Shown here piece after piece: positions 7,667 through 16,770 of a stretch of DNA of 64,000 bases (the stretch's first letter is position 1; each line of letters starts with the position of its first letter). Under the pieces are notes generated by a model. It was not told the origin of the DNA, searched no databases, and saw only the letters and a program-made list of their open reading frames with translations. Origin of the DNA: Planktothrix sp. FACHB-1365 (lineage in GTDB: Bacteria; Cyanobacteriota; Cyanobacteriia; Cyanobacteriales; Microcoleaceae); the NCBI RefSeq assembly GCF_014697575.1, contig NZ_JACJSC010000021.1, positions 1 through 64,000 on the forward strand, read 5' to 3'. The position numbers and the translations under genes are program-made.

Positions 7667-8491
7667 CGAGTTGGAGGGATTTAAGGGAGTTCCACATCGT
7701 TTACAAAAACGGGCATCTTTATCATGAACTGACCAGCCACAACCGACACAAATCGTATCAATATGATTGGATGCTTTAACTAATTGTTTAATTAAATCTC
7801 CTAATTGCCAAGGAATTAAAGCTATTCCGGTTAATATCATTAATATGGTTAAAAATCGCCCCATTTCTGATAGGGGGGTAACATCTCCAAACCCTACGGT
7901 TGTCATGGTGACAATGGAAAAATACACCGCATCTAAGAAGGTTTTAAAGATTTCTGGGTTAACAGGATGTTCAACTTGATAAATCAAGCCAGAAAATATA
8001 AAAATAATCGTTAATAGTGTAAAAATAATTCGAGCAAAAATAATCCCATCTTCAGTTTGAATTCTGAAAACAGATATTTTTACATCAATAAATCGGATTA
8101 ATCGGAGAACTCTAAACCAACGGAAAATCCTTAAATAACTAATATTTAAAAACCTTAAAGATCCTTGTATTATAATCAATAAATCAATTAATGATAAAGG
8201 ATCTAATACAAATTTCTTTTTATTTTCAGCCGCCCAAAATCGAATAACATACTCAATAGTAAATAAAATTAAAATAATAAAATCTAATAATTCTAAACGA
8301 GAACGAACATTGGGAGAAAGGGGATAGGTTTGAGCAATGAAACTGGCTAAGGAGATTAATATAATTCCCGTTAAGGTTAAATTTATAGTTTTCCCCAGGA
8401 GCGTTTCAATATCTTCTAAATAAAAGGCTACTTTCTTGCGTTTTTCTTCCCAAAAGTCTAAGTTAGATGGGGATAATTGTGGATCTTCCAT
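7664..8491 (-). CDS. Voltage-sensor-type potassium channel with C-terminal zinc ribbon
   Basis: A 275-aa six-helix ion channel. A soluble N terminus is followed by helices S1-S4; S4 (about 121-134, RIFRWFRVLRLIRF) has arginines spaced like a voltage sensor. The pore loop carries TVGFGD at 198-203, the potassium selectivity filter, and S6 follows. The tail holds a zinc ribbon with Cys248, Cys251, Cys263 and Cys266 (CVGCGW...CKRCGTPL) instead of the RCK domain found in many bacterial channels. The gene is transcribed alone. The ribbon may mediate assembly or sensing, which is an inference. Confidence 0.9.
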   Translation of the reverse strand: MEDPQLSPSNLDFWEEKRKKVAFYLEDIETLLGKTINLTLTGIILISLASFIAQTYPLSPNVRSRLELLDFIILILFTIEYVIRFWAAENKKKFVLDPLSLIDLLIIIQGSLRFLNISYLRIFRWFRVLRLIRFIDVKISVFRIQTEDGIIFARIIFTLLTIIFIFSGLIYQVEHPVNPEIFKTFLDAVYFSIVTMTTVGFGDVTPLSEMGRFLTILMILTGIALIPWQLGDLIKQLVKASNHIDTICVGCGWSVHDKDARFCKRCGTPLNPSNS

Positions 8492-8537
8492 AAATTTAAA
8501 GGATGCGATCGCCTATACAAACCGCTTTTAATCTGTG

Positions 8538-9077
8538 TTAATAATCTTTTTTCTTAAAAGCATGATAATTTTCTTCAGGATCTTCATCTTCTAACTCAAA
8601 ATTTGTCTCAGAATAAAGTTCCAAGCGTTGAATATTTCGCTCTCTAAACTGATGAGAACTTCTACTCCCTGACAAACGATTTCCTGATCGGCGTTGGGAC
8701 TCAGAGGGGGATGTTTTGCGAGTAAAGGTTTTCCACGCCACGCGAATTCCGGTGAAAATACTGCCTGTGGTAGATTGCAATTTTCTAGCTTGTTGTTTAG
8801 CGCTATCTAAGCCTAAATCCACTTGTTTAACCACTTGACTCGCGCTTTGTACCCCTTCGCTCACATCCTCCGTCAGTTCGGTAATTTCTAACCCGGTTAA
8901 CCGAATCGATTCCAAAGTCGGTGGAAATTCACGGGAGAGAGTATCCGCTAATTTTTCCACACTTCTAGCTGCCCGTGCAATGGCTTGCAAGGCAGGTAAG
9001 GCAACAACAACAACAGCAGTAAGGCTGACTGCCACAAAAAATAGTGACAGTGCAAGCCAAAACAAAGGTTCAGTCAC
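8538..9077 (-). CDS. DUF948-like membrane protein
   Basis: An N-terminal membrane helix (EPLFWLALSLFFVAVSLTAVV region) is followed by a long amphipathic coiled coil of the DUF948 type and a basic, serine-rich tail. I start it at GTG 9077 (VTEPLFW), which has GGA at a good distance and matches the usual start of relatives. A TTG at 9119 would add 14 residues and lacks a ribosome binding site. The gene follows the YtxH-domain gene by 75 bp on the same strand, a common cyanobacterial pair thought to act at the envelope or in stress. No catalytic motif is visible. Confidence 0.75.
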   Translation of the reverse strand: MTEPLFWLALSLFFVAVSLTAVVVVALPALQAIARAARSVEKLADTLSREFPPTLESIRLTGLEITELTEDVSEGVQSASQVVKQVDLGLDSAKQQARKLQSTTGSIFTGIRVAWKTFTRKTSPSESQRRSGNRLSGSRSSHQFRERNIQRLELYSETNFELEDEDPEENYHAFKKKDY

Positions 9078-9152
9078 TTGATTTCCATCAATAACAGTTT
9101 GGGGTTTATTCGCCTTCAAAGTATAGCGATTTTTAGGCGCAATACCCCATTG

Positions 9153-9503
9153 TTAACGTTCCCGTATGATTTTTTGAGACTCTGGTAGATGGTTTTCAAC
9201 TTCTAACTTCTGTTGGGTTTGTCGCTGTTGTTGGCTGGCTTCTAACCCGGCTGCAATGGATTCTTTAAGCCGAATTAAGGTTTCATCCCAATTGCGTAAT
9301 GCAGACTCAGACAGTCGATTTGCCTGTAACTGAACGTTAGTGGATAGATCTTCTGCAAGTTCGGGTAAGGCATCGGCTGATTTTTTGAGTAACTTTCTCG
9401 TTTCTTTCCCAGAACGAGGGGCTACCAACAAACCGGCCACCGTACCCACGACAGACCCTAAGACAAAACCACCTAAAAATTGTCCTAACCGTTGATTTGA
9501 CAT
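9153..9503 (-). CDS. YtxH domain protein
   Basis: A 116-aa protein beginning with a glycine-rich membrane helix (FLGGFVLGSVVGTVAGLLVAP) followed directly by RSGKETRKLLKK. This is the hallmark of the YtxH/gas-vesicle-GvpP-like family. The rest is a charged helix. It is first in a two-gene unit with the DUF948-like gene. Relatives are general-stress or envelope-associated proteins; the exact role is unknown. Confidence 0.82.
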   Translation of the reverse strand: MSNQRLGQFLGGFVLGSVVGTVAGLLVAPRSGKETRKLLKKSADALPELAEDLSTNVQLQANRLSESALRNWDETLIRLKESIAAGLEASQQQRQTQQKLEVENHLPESQKIIRER

Positions 9504-9559
9504 ATTGAACCGCAGTAGAAATTCTATCCCCGTACTCTATTTATTCTATTAAGAAAATG

Positions 9560-9596
9560 GTTATAATAACCACTAATCCCTGAAAGGGATTGAAAC
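9560..9596 (+). repeat. Orphan CRISPR-type direct repeat
   Basis: A single 37-nt unit contains the partial palindrome aatccctgaaagggatt and ends in gattgaaac, the 3' end shared by many cyanobacterial CRISPR repeats (36-37 nt). No second unit lies within the next few hundred bases and no cas gene is in the window. It is therefore an isolated copy rather than an array. Confidence 0.5.
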
Positions 9597-9758
9597 CAAT
9601 CAAAATCAACAGACAAGATTACCGATTAGGGGGATGGGAGATTTTCAACCCCAAACTCCCCTTAAAAACCACCACCATAACACTTATAACTTGGATTTAG
9701 TGTGTTGGCAATTGGGACAGCTTATAGTTTGTTCTTATCACCATAACAGTTGCTATCA

Positions 9759-9986
9759 TTAAGCGACTTCCAGACGATGGGGTGTTAAAGTTCGGGTTGT
9801 TAAAGTCATGGAATGATTATTTAAAATTTGATGAAGTTGTTCAGCTTCTTCATCGGTAAATTTTAGAGTTTGATCACCCAAAAAATTGACAACTAACGGA
9901 CTGCCCATTTCATGAGTTAAACGTTGCCAACAAATCACTGCATCAAGGCTAAATCCAAAATTTTTAACTTGAATAAAACGTGACAT
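9759..9986 (-). CDS. Small hypothetical protein
   Basis: A 75-aa soluble protein with a predicted beta-beta-alpha look (FIQVKNFGFSLDAVICW, VVNFLGDQTLKFTDEEAEQL). The latter resembles the short phage- or plasmid-type proteins that bind a ligand via FTDEEA-like helices, but I know no family. ATG at 9986 has ggagaat upstream. Isolated gene, function unknown. Confidence 0.6.
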   Translation of the reverse strand: MSRFIQVKNFGFSLDAVICWQRLTHEMGSPLVVNFLGDQTLKFTDEEAEQLHQILNNHSMTLTTRTLTPHRLEVA

Positions 9987-10281
9987 GGTTATTCTCCTAT
10001 TTCTAAAGTTATAGGGCAGATCCCTATAAAAATTAGGCTATGAATCTGTTAGCATTCTCTCCTAATGAAAAGACTTCTAAACAAGTTTGATCTTGCTTTC
10101 CTATTCTTCCTAATTGTCACAGATATACACATCTAACTTAGGAAAGATTTCCCTTCCCCCCTGATTAGAATCCTAAAACCCTCTGACAATACAATCTCAA
10201 CGTTGTCAAATTCTGTTTGTGAATAAAAATTAATTTCTCAAAAATTGTATTAAAAAATACAACAGAATTTGGAAAAACCTA

Positions 10282-10310
10282 TTGGCTTATGGCTTGAAGA
10301 CGGCTATACT
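10282..10310 (+). promoter_or_regulatory. Candidate promoter of the amidotransferase gene
   Basis: TTGGCT (10282-10287) and TATACT (10305-10310) are separated by exactly 17 bp, giving a plausible sigma-70 promoter with a start near 10317 and a leader of about 120 nt. The rest of the 9987-10439 spacer shows nothing recognisable. Confidence 0.4.
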
Positions 10311-10439
10311 AGCAACACAAACGAATGATTAATCTATCTCGTTAGTAGCCCTCTATACTAAGGGTTCTTTCCGTTTTATGGTTTAATAACGGACTCGGCT
10401 TGTCGTTAGTTGGAATGGTGTATTGCGCTTACAAGGTCT

Positions 10440-11171
10440 ATGAAAAATATTCTGGTTATTATTCATCAACCCACCACCGAAACAGGGCGGGTGGGACAAA
10501 TTCTAACGTCCTATGGTTATAAATTGGATATTCGCCTTCCCAGTCAGGGGGATGCTTTACCCCATCATTTAGAAAAACATGAGGCTGTGATTGTTTTTGG
10601 GGGGCCCATGAGTGCCAATGATGAAAATACGTTACCTTATATTCGGACTGAATTGAACTGGATTTCCCTGGTTTTAGAGTCAAAAAAACCCTATTTAGGC
10701 ATTTGTTTAGGGGCTCAACTGTTAGCCAAAGTGTTAGGGGCAAAAGTCTCGTTTCATCCTGAAGAAATTCGAGAAATTGGCTATTTTCCCATTACCCCAA
10801 CCGTCGAAGGACAAGGTTATTTTAACGCTCTACAATACGTTTATCAATGGCATCAAGAAGGGTTTGAATTACCATCTGGCGCAGTCTTATTAGCAACGGG
10901 AAAAGATTTTCCTAACCAGGCATTTCGTTATGGGAAAACGGCCTATGGTTTGCAATTTCACCCAGAAATGACTGAAGAATTAATGAAACGGTGGATAGAG
11001 CGAGGAAGGGAACAATTAACCTTACCCGGAAGCCAATCTCTAACGGAACAACTTCATAAACATCATTTGTATGGAACTCAGGGGGAAAAATGGTTAAAAA
11101 CCTTTCTTCCGAGTTGGATAAATTCGATTCACCCAGAACAAAACTTGCTGTTAGAAAGACGTTCGGCTTAA
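10440..11171 (+). CDS. Class I glutamine amidotransferase (GMP synthase-like)
   Basis: A 243-aa stand-alone GATase-1 protein. The nucleophile elbow is LGICLGAQLLA and the His-Glu pair sits in QFHPEMTEE, completing a Cys-His-Glu triad that releases ammonia from glutamine. I use ATG 10440 (MKNILVIIHQP) because a TTG 30 bp earlier adds residues untypical of the fold. The protein resembles GuaA-type amidotransferase-like proteins without the synthase domain. The partner or substrate is unknown and no biosynthetic operon surrounds it. Confidence 0.87.
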   Translation: MKNILVIIHQPTTETGRVGQILTSYGYKLDIRLPSQGDALPHHLEKHEAVIVFGGPMSANDENTLPYIRTELNWISLVLESKKPYLGICLGAQLLAKVLGAKVSFHPEEIREIGYFPITPTVEGQGYFNALQYVYQWHQEGFELPSGAVLLATGKDFPNQAFRYGKTAYGLQFHPEMTEELMKRWIERGREQLTLPGSQSLTEQLHKHHLYGTQGEKWLKTFLPSWINSIHPEQNLLLERRSA

Positions 11172-11260
11172 TTTAAAATAAAATTAGATCAGTTATTAGT
11201 TACAACAGTGGTAGCAAAGACTAATACAGCAAACCTAGACTTGTGTTCCTCCTTTTCCTC

Positions 11261-11297
11261 CTGTTCCCTGTTCCCAGTTAAGCTGTTCCCTGTTCAC
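11261..11297. repeat. Heptanucleotide repeat (ttccctg), interrupted
   Basis: Two short blocks of ctgttccctgttccc flank an agttaag insertion. The right block encodes the final Glu-Gln-Gly-Thr residues of the GGDEF protein on the minus strand. Confidence 0.7.
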
Positions 11298-13086
11298 TAA
11301 TATAATGTAAACACCATTGGTTTTTGCCATTATTTTTAGCTTTATAAAGGGCTTTATCCGCTTCAGAAATTAACACTTCAGGAGAAGACTGTAACTCAGG
11401 AATTTGACTCGCAACCCCTAAACTCACTGTAACATATTTCTCGACTAAAGAAGTCTTATGAGGGATCTGAAGTTGTTGCACTTCCATATTAATTCGAGTT
11501 GCTACTTGTGAGGCATCAAATAAGGCGGTGTGGGGTAAAATAACCGCAAATTCTTCTCCACCATAACGCGCCACCACGTCAAACCCATTTCTAACGGCTG
11601 TTTTAATCGCTTGAGCTACTTGTTGTAAACAGTCATCTCCTTTTTGATGGCCGTAGGTGTCGTTATAGTTTTTAAAGTAATCAATATCGCATAAAATTAA
11701 TGCTAAAGTGGTTTCAGTTATTAAATGTTGATTCCATACAGATTTCAGACATTCATTAAACCAATATCGATTGGCTAATTTAGTTAAACTATCTGTAATT
11801 GCCATGTGTTTTAATTCTTTATTAACCTCTTGTAATGTAATTTCAATCCGTTGACGTTCTTCAATTTCGGTTTTTAATTGTTGCATCGTCAATTCTAAGC
11901 GTCGGCTATTGGCTTCTAATAAACAACTATATTGAATCCCTTGAGAAACTTCTGCTAACATATCAATCACTAAATCCGCTTGCGGAAAATTTTTTAACTC
12001 CTCCACTCCTAACCAAGGTAAAGGTTTAATTAAATCGGGACTTTTCCAAATAATTTCAAACTGTTTAGATTCGGTTACTCGACCCATATAACAATGTTTC
12101 CATAAATGATGATTAGATTCAACTTTAACCCGTCCTCCCGGTGCTTCAAAGGTTTGATTATAAGCAGCTTTTTTAACAAGATCTGTTTCAAAACTATTGG
12201 CTTTTTCTACAGCATTTTTCCAAAGATAAACTTGAAAATAAGCAGCTTCAATGGGGTCAGAAGTCACTCGCTCGGTTCCATATAAAGCTTTAAAATTATT
12301 CACAAATTCTTGATTATGGGGGCTATTTAAGCTTTGAAAATAACTCCAACAAGCATAATGACCCATACTCGCTTCACCCATACTCTGAACCTCTGATTCT
12401 GAAACACTCACTGCTACAATGGGCATCTCTGAGGGTGAAATTCTAGCTTCATAATAAGCTTGATAGAAATAGAAATTACTATCCCCATTTAAAGTATTAA
12501 AAATGACATCGGGTTTTAATTTTTTGATTTCATCAATAATATCGAAAAATCTTTTATCTCCCAAAGTAAAATAGTGTTCTCCAACAACAGTTCCGCCTTT
12601 TTGTTTCAGAAGGGACTTAATTAATTTATGGGCTGTCCGAGGAAATACATAATCTGCACCTAATAAATAAAATCGTTTTCCTAGGTTTTGGAGTACCCAA
12701 CTCACCGCAGGTTGAATTTGTTGATTTAAACAGGAACCGGTATAAAAAATATTAGGAGAAGATTCTAACCCTTCATATTGAACAGGATACCAAAGTAAAA
12801 CATTATATTCTTCCATTAAAGGTTTCACTGCTTTTCGAGAAGCCGATGTCCAACAGCCAAATATTGTGCTGACTTGATCGATTTCTAGTAATTTTTGGGC
12901 TTTTTTTTCAAACACTAAAATATCAGACGCACCATCTTCAATTACGGGTTCAATTTCATATCCTAAAATCCCTCCTTGAGCATTTATTTCTGTAATTGCC
13001 ATTAAGGTTGATTCTAACAAGGGGGTTGCACTCATTGCCATGGTTCCGCTTAAGGAATATAAAAGACCAACTTTTATTTTTTTCAT
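11278..13086 (-). CDS. UrtA-like periplasmic-binding-fold sensor fused to GGDEF diguanylate cyclase
   Basis: A 602-aa fusion. Residues 1 to about 385 form a Peripla_BP_5/AmiC-type domain (start KVGLLYSLSGTMAMSATPLLE, then EAYFQVYLWKNAVEKA) close to the urea-binding protein UrtA. It has no signal peptide or lipobox, so it should sit in the cytoplasm. A coiled coil (about 390-435) leads to a GGDEF domain with RYGGEEF, GGEEF at about 509-513, as in active cyclases making c-di-GMP. The inhibitory I-site arginine is not in register (NGFD where RxxD is expected), so product inhibition may be absent. The likely job is coupling a urea or amide signal to c-di-GMP; the ligand is an inference. The urease genes lie about 5 kb away. 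Confidence 0.88.
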   Translation of the reverse strand: MKKIKVGLLYSLSGTMAMSATPLLESTLMAITEINAQGGILGYEIEPVIEDGASDILVFEKKAQKLLEIDQVSTIFGCWTSASRKAVKPLMEEYNVLLWYPVQYEGLESSPNIFYTGSCLNQQIQPAVSWVLQNLGKRFYLLGADYVFPRTAHKLIKSLLKQKGGTVVGEHYFTLGDKRFFDIIDEIKKLKPDVIFNTLNGDSNFYFYQAYYEARISPSEMPIVAVSVSESEVQSMGEASMGHYACWSYFQSLNSPHNQEFVNNFKALYGTERVTSDPIEAAYFQVYLWKNAVEKANSFETDLVKKAAYNQTFEAPGGRVKVESNHHLWKHCYMGRVTESKQFEIIWKSPDLIKPLPWLGVEELKNFPQADLVIDMLAEVSQGIQYSCLLEANSRRLELTMQQLKTEIEERQRIEITLQEVNKELKHMAITDSLTKLANRYWFNECLKSVWNQHLITETTLALILCDIDYFKNYNDTYGHQKGDDCLQQVAQAIKTAVRNGFDVVARYGGEEFAVILPHTALFDASQVATRINMEVQQLQIPHKTSLVEKYVTVSLGVASQIPELQSSPEVLISEADKALYKAKNNGKNQWCLHYISEQGTA

Positions 13087-13227
13087 AGGTTTTAATATCC
13101 TTTAGAATCTCATAAAGTCTGGTGTTACTAAGAATCTGAACATCAATCATTACATCGGTTTAATTTTGACAGAAAGCGGATCAATTTTTAGTTCGTTTGA
13201 ATACCCTTAATCAGAAGAGAAAAGGTG

Positions 13228-15087
13228 TTAACGAGTTTCTAGGGTTAACTCATACTCAAAAGGTTGAGAAGAGTTAGACACAACTACAAATTCATAATCT
13301 CCCGAATCTTGTAAGCGACCTGACCAACGAGTCTTAGGAGAATCTTCTAATAAAGATTGGGATTTTTGTGTTATACCAGGGGTATAAATTGAAAGTAACG
13401 TTGAGGGTTTTGGAGACTTGAGACGGACTTGCAAAATTTGATTTTTATTAAAGCGAGCAATATAGGCTTTTCCTTCTCCGGGTTTTAGGGTTTCTTTTAA
13501 CGTTTTTCGAGTTTTTTGCGAGGCAAATTCCACTCGTTCCCAAGTTAATCCCGCTTGTAACTGATGAACAACATCATCGGTAAAAGCTTGCCAAACTTGT
13601 CCTATGGGCAACTCTAATAAATTGGCTGTTCTTGATTGTTCAGGAAATAAATAGAAAAATTTGACATCTGCTAAATCATACAAGGATTGACTACTTAACT
13701 GTAACTGATTAACGGTTGCTTTCCAGTGATCAAGATCATCCAAACGATAGGTTCCTAATTTCAGCCGAGATTCCTCACTTAATTGTCCCAGACGTTGCAA
13801 GAATTCATCGGCAATTTGATGCCATCGTTGTCGCCAAATGGCATCGGAGGAACTATCTGTTAAGGTTCTTCCTTGTTGTTCAGGATAGCGAGTATAAAAT
13901 TCTTCATTCACTAAATTAACAAAAAAGTTAAAATTAATCCCTAATAAACGTCTTTCATCCCTTAAAGCTTCTTGTCGTTCTTGTTCTGTCCCCGGAATTT
14001 GATGTAAATCTGCATAATGGTTTAACCAATAGCGTCCTCCTAACCACCCGAACCCTCCCAGGATTAAAATTGAAACAAATATTAATAAAGGCATTTTAAG
14101 ACCCGCAGATATTCTTCCTGGAGTGGGAGAAACTTGGGGAGATAAACTTTGGTTTTGGGTTAAGGAAACTGTTCCCTGAGTCAGGGGAGTCGAGGGTTTT
14201 GGCAAAGACTGAGTTAGGGGAGAATTTAGGGTTGAAAGCGCTGCTAGAACATCCTGAGCCGATGGAAAGCGATCGCTTTGATGATACGCTAACATTTTCT
14301 CTAAAATAGCCCCAAATTCTGGGCTTAAATTTGTGTATTTTTTCCAATTCCAAATTAACGTTTGGGGATCAATTAATTGTTGAGGTTCCTTTCCCGTTAA
14401 TAACACAAATAGGGTGGCTGCTAACCCATATAAATCACTGTGGGGATAAACCCTTCCTAAACGCATTTGTTCATCGGGAGCATACCCAACTTTTCCTAAG
14501 CGAGTGGGGGTCGGATTTTGACCTTGTTGTGCGGCTAATTCTGATTCAACTTTAGCTTGAATTAATTTAACACCCCCGAAATCAATTAATATGGGTAAAC
14601 CGTCTAATTGACGTTGAATAATATTGTCAGGGGAAATATCTCGATGAATTACACCATAGCTGTGAATATAGTCCAAAACGGGTAACAGTTGGAGTAAAAA
14701 TTGAATCATTTCTGCTTCGGTAAAGGGCAAGCCTTGGCGTAAGCGTTGATTCAATAAACTCCGATAATTCAATCCTTCAACATAATCTTGGACTAAAAAT
14801 AAATAGCCTTTATTATCAATGGTTTCTCGAAATAACTCTCGAAACTGAGGAATTTGAGGATGTTTCAATTTATAAAGAATTTCCGCTTCCCGTTCAAATA
14901 ATTCCTGAGATTTTTTTAAGGCAAAACTTCCTTGTACCTGGGGGGCAAATTCTTTTAAAACACAAAGTTCATCAAACCGATGTTGGTCTTGTGCTAAATA
15001 GGTGCGTCCAAAACCTCCATGTCCTAACTCACGGACAATGGTGTAATGGTTTCTCAGAACAATACCGGGGTAAATTAATTGACTCAT
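13228..15087 (-). CDS. Membrane-anchored Ser/Thr protein kinase
   Basis: A 619-aa Hanks-type kinase. The kinase domain spans about 14-290, with glycine loop LGHGGFG (21-27), Lys45, catalytic HRD 148-150 with Asn155, and DFG 169-171; all key residues are present, so it should be active. One membrane helix follows at about 332-352. The outer part (360-619) ends in a beta-rich region resembling pre-peptidase C-terminal (PPC) domains (GKAYIARFNKNQILQVRL, SGDYEFVVV). The start is near a divergent PaaK-like gene. It probably senses an envelope signal and phosphorylates cytoplasmic targets; the partners are unknown. Confidence 0.9.
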   Translation of the reverse strand: MSQLIYPGIVLRNHYTIVRELGHGGFGRTYLAQDQHRFDELCVLKEFAPQVQGSFALKKSQELFEREAEILYKLKHPQIPQFRELFRETIDNKGYLFLVQDYVEGLNYRSLLNQRLRQGLPFTEAEMIQFLLQLLPVLDYIHSYGVIHRDISPDNIIQRQLDGLPILIDFGGVKLIQAKVESELAAQQGQNPTPTRLGKVGYAPDEQMRLGRVYPHSDLYGLAATLFVLLTGKEPQQLIDPQTLIWNWKKYTNLSPEFGAILEKMLAYHQSDRFPSAQDVLAALSTLNSPLTQSLPKPSTPLTQGTVSLTQNQSLSPQVSPTPGRISAGLKMPLLIFVSILILGGFGWLGGRYWLNHYADLHQIPGTEQERQEALRDERRLLGINFNFFVNLVNEEFYTRYPEQQGRTLTDSSSDAIWRQRWHQIADEFLQRLGQLSEESRLKLGTYRLDDLDHWKATVNQLQLSSQSLYDLADVKFFYLFPEQSRTANLLELPIGQVWQAFTDDVVHQLQAGLTWERVEFASQKTRKTLKETLKPGEGKAYIARFNKNQILQVRLKSPKPSTLLSIYTPGITQKSQSLLEDSPKTRWSGRLQDSGDYEFVVVSNSSQPFEYELTLETR

Positions 15088-15167
15088 TCGATGTTAGGGT
15101 AAAAAAAGGAGTGTTAAACGGTTCAAATCTGTCTAAATTGAGAGTAGCAATTTATTGGGACTGTAAC

Positions 15168-16697
15168 ATGGGCCAACTCAGAGACGAACAACGCCAACGA
15201 GCAATTTCAGCGTTAAACGGCTTTTTATCTACACCCTTATCTGATTTAATTCAACCCTCGCCAGATAGAGGGGTTACTTCTGTTTTACAATTATTTCAAC
15301 AGGTTGTCACAACTGTTCCAGCTTATCAAGGATTTTTAGCAGAATATTATCAGTCTATTCCTAACATTCAAACCCTTGAAGATTTTCAAACCCTTCCTGT
15401 AATTACTAAAGAAAATTATTTACGCTCCTATTCATTATCCCAATTGTGTCGTTATGGACAATTAGAAACCTGTGATTTAATTGCTGTTTCTTCTGGTTCC
15501 ACGGGAAACCCGACCTTTTGGCCCCGGTTTATTAGTGATGAATTGCAAATTGCGACTCGGTTTGAACAGATTTTTTATGATAGTTTTCAAGGGGATCAAC
15601 GTCGGACTTTAGCGGTTATTTGTTTTACCTTGGGAACCTGGGTTGGCGGACTGTATACAACGGCTTGTTGTCGTCATTTAGCCACAAAAGGCTATCCCAT
15701 TACGGTTATTACCCCTGGAAACCAAAAATTAGAAATCTTTCGTGTAATTCGAGAATTAGGGGAACAGTTTGAGCAGGTGGTTTTATTAGGCTATCCTCCG
15801 TTTATTAAAGATGTTATTGATACGGGAATTGCTGAAGGGATAGCATGGCAAAAGTATCACGTTAAATTGGTTTTTGCAGGAGAGGTTTTTAGTGAAGAAT
15901 GGCGCAGTTTAGTCGGGGAACGAGTTGGCTCAACTCAACCGTATTATGATTCGGCAAGTTTATATGGCACAGCAGATGCAGGGGTTTTAGGGAATGAAAC
16001 CCCGTTAAGTATTTGTATTCGTCGGTTTTTAGCTGAACAGCCAGATATTGCTAAACAATTATTTGGAGAATCTCGATTACCAACTTTAGTACAATATGAC
16101 CCCAAAAGTCGATTTTTTGAAGTCCAAAAGCAGGAAGATTCGACAACGGGAACCTTATTATTTTCAGGAGATAATGGCATTCCTTTAATCCGTTATCATA
16201 TTGCAGATCAAGGCGGAATTATTCAATTTCAGGAGATGTTAGACTTTTTAAAACAATATAATTTTGACCCTATTTCAGAATTACAGAAATTAGGAAATCG
16301 AGGGATTCATCAATTACCTTTTGTGTTTGTGTTTGGGCGATCGCAATTTGTAATTTCCTATTTTGGGGCAAATATTTATCCTGAAAATGTTACTGTAGGG
16401 TTAGAACAACCTTTAATAAAAGAGTGGGTAACGGGTAAATTTGTCATGTCTGTGATAGAAGATTCTGATCAAAATCGATTTCTGTCAGTGGTGGTAGAAT
16501 TAGCTCCCGGTGTTGAAGAAACAGAACATAAAAAAGAAGCGATCACCACTTCTATTTTAACCCAATTAAAACGCCTCAATAGCGAATTTGCTAATTATGT
16601 CCCCCCCGAATATCAAACCCCTCAAATTACCCTCAAATTAACCGGAGATCCTGAATATTTTCCCCTAGGAGTAAAACATCGTTACACCCGGAAATAG
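15168..16697 (+). CDS. PaaK-like AMP-forming acyl-CoA ligase/adenylating enzyme
   Basis: A 509-aa member of the phenylacetate-CoA ligase branch of the ANL superfamily. The phosphate-binding motif is SSGSTGNPTFW, followed by further conserved parts (YGTADAGVLG, GDNGIPLIRYHIADQGG). I use ATG 15168 (MGQLRDEQRQRA) because the open frame upstream is the antisense of the kinase gene. Such enzymes activate an aryl or fatty acid as an adenylate and pass it to CoA or a carrier. The substrate is not evident and no phenylacetate pathway genes are nearby. Confidence 0.82.
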   Translation: MGQLRDEQRQRAISALNGFLSTPLSDLIQPSPDRGVTSVLQLFQQVVTTVPAYQGFLAEYYQSIPNIQTLEDFQTLPVITKENYLRSYSLSQLCRYGQLETCDLIAVSSGSTGNPTFWPRFISDELQIATRFEQIFYDSFQGDQRRTLAVICFTLGTWVGGLYTTACCRHLATKGYPITVITPGNQKLEIFRVIRELGEQFEQVVLLGYPPFIKDVIDTGIAEGIAWQKYHVKLVFAGEVFSEEWRSLVGERVGSTQPYYDSASLYGTADAGVLGNETPLSICIRRFLAEQPDIAKQLFGESRLPTLVQYDPKSRFFEVQKQEDSTTGTLLFSGDNGIPLIRYHIADQGGIIQFQEMLDFLKQYNFDPISELQKLGNRGIHQLPFVFVFGRSQFVISYFGANIYPENVTVGLEQPLIKEWVTGKFVMSVIEDSDQNRFLSVVVELAPGVEETEHKKEAITTSILTQLKRLNSEFANYVPPEYQTPQITLKLTGDPEYFPLGVKHRYTRK

Positions 16698-16770
16698 TAG
16701 GACAGGGGAATAGGGGTTTGAGAGCCTACTTTTAGACCCATATCCCGCCCCTACCCGTTAACCATCCAGG

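Noticed and set aside
9560-9760. CRISPR array
   Set aside because: Only one repeat unit was found; no spacer-repeat periodicity follows.
10459-10743. Minus-strand 94-aa frame opposite the amidotransferase gene
   Set aside because: Antisense of an obvious GATase gene, with no ribosome site or family.
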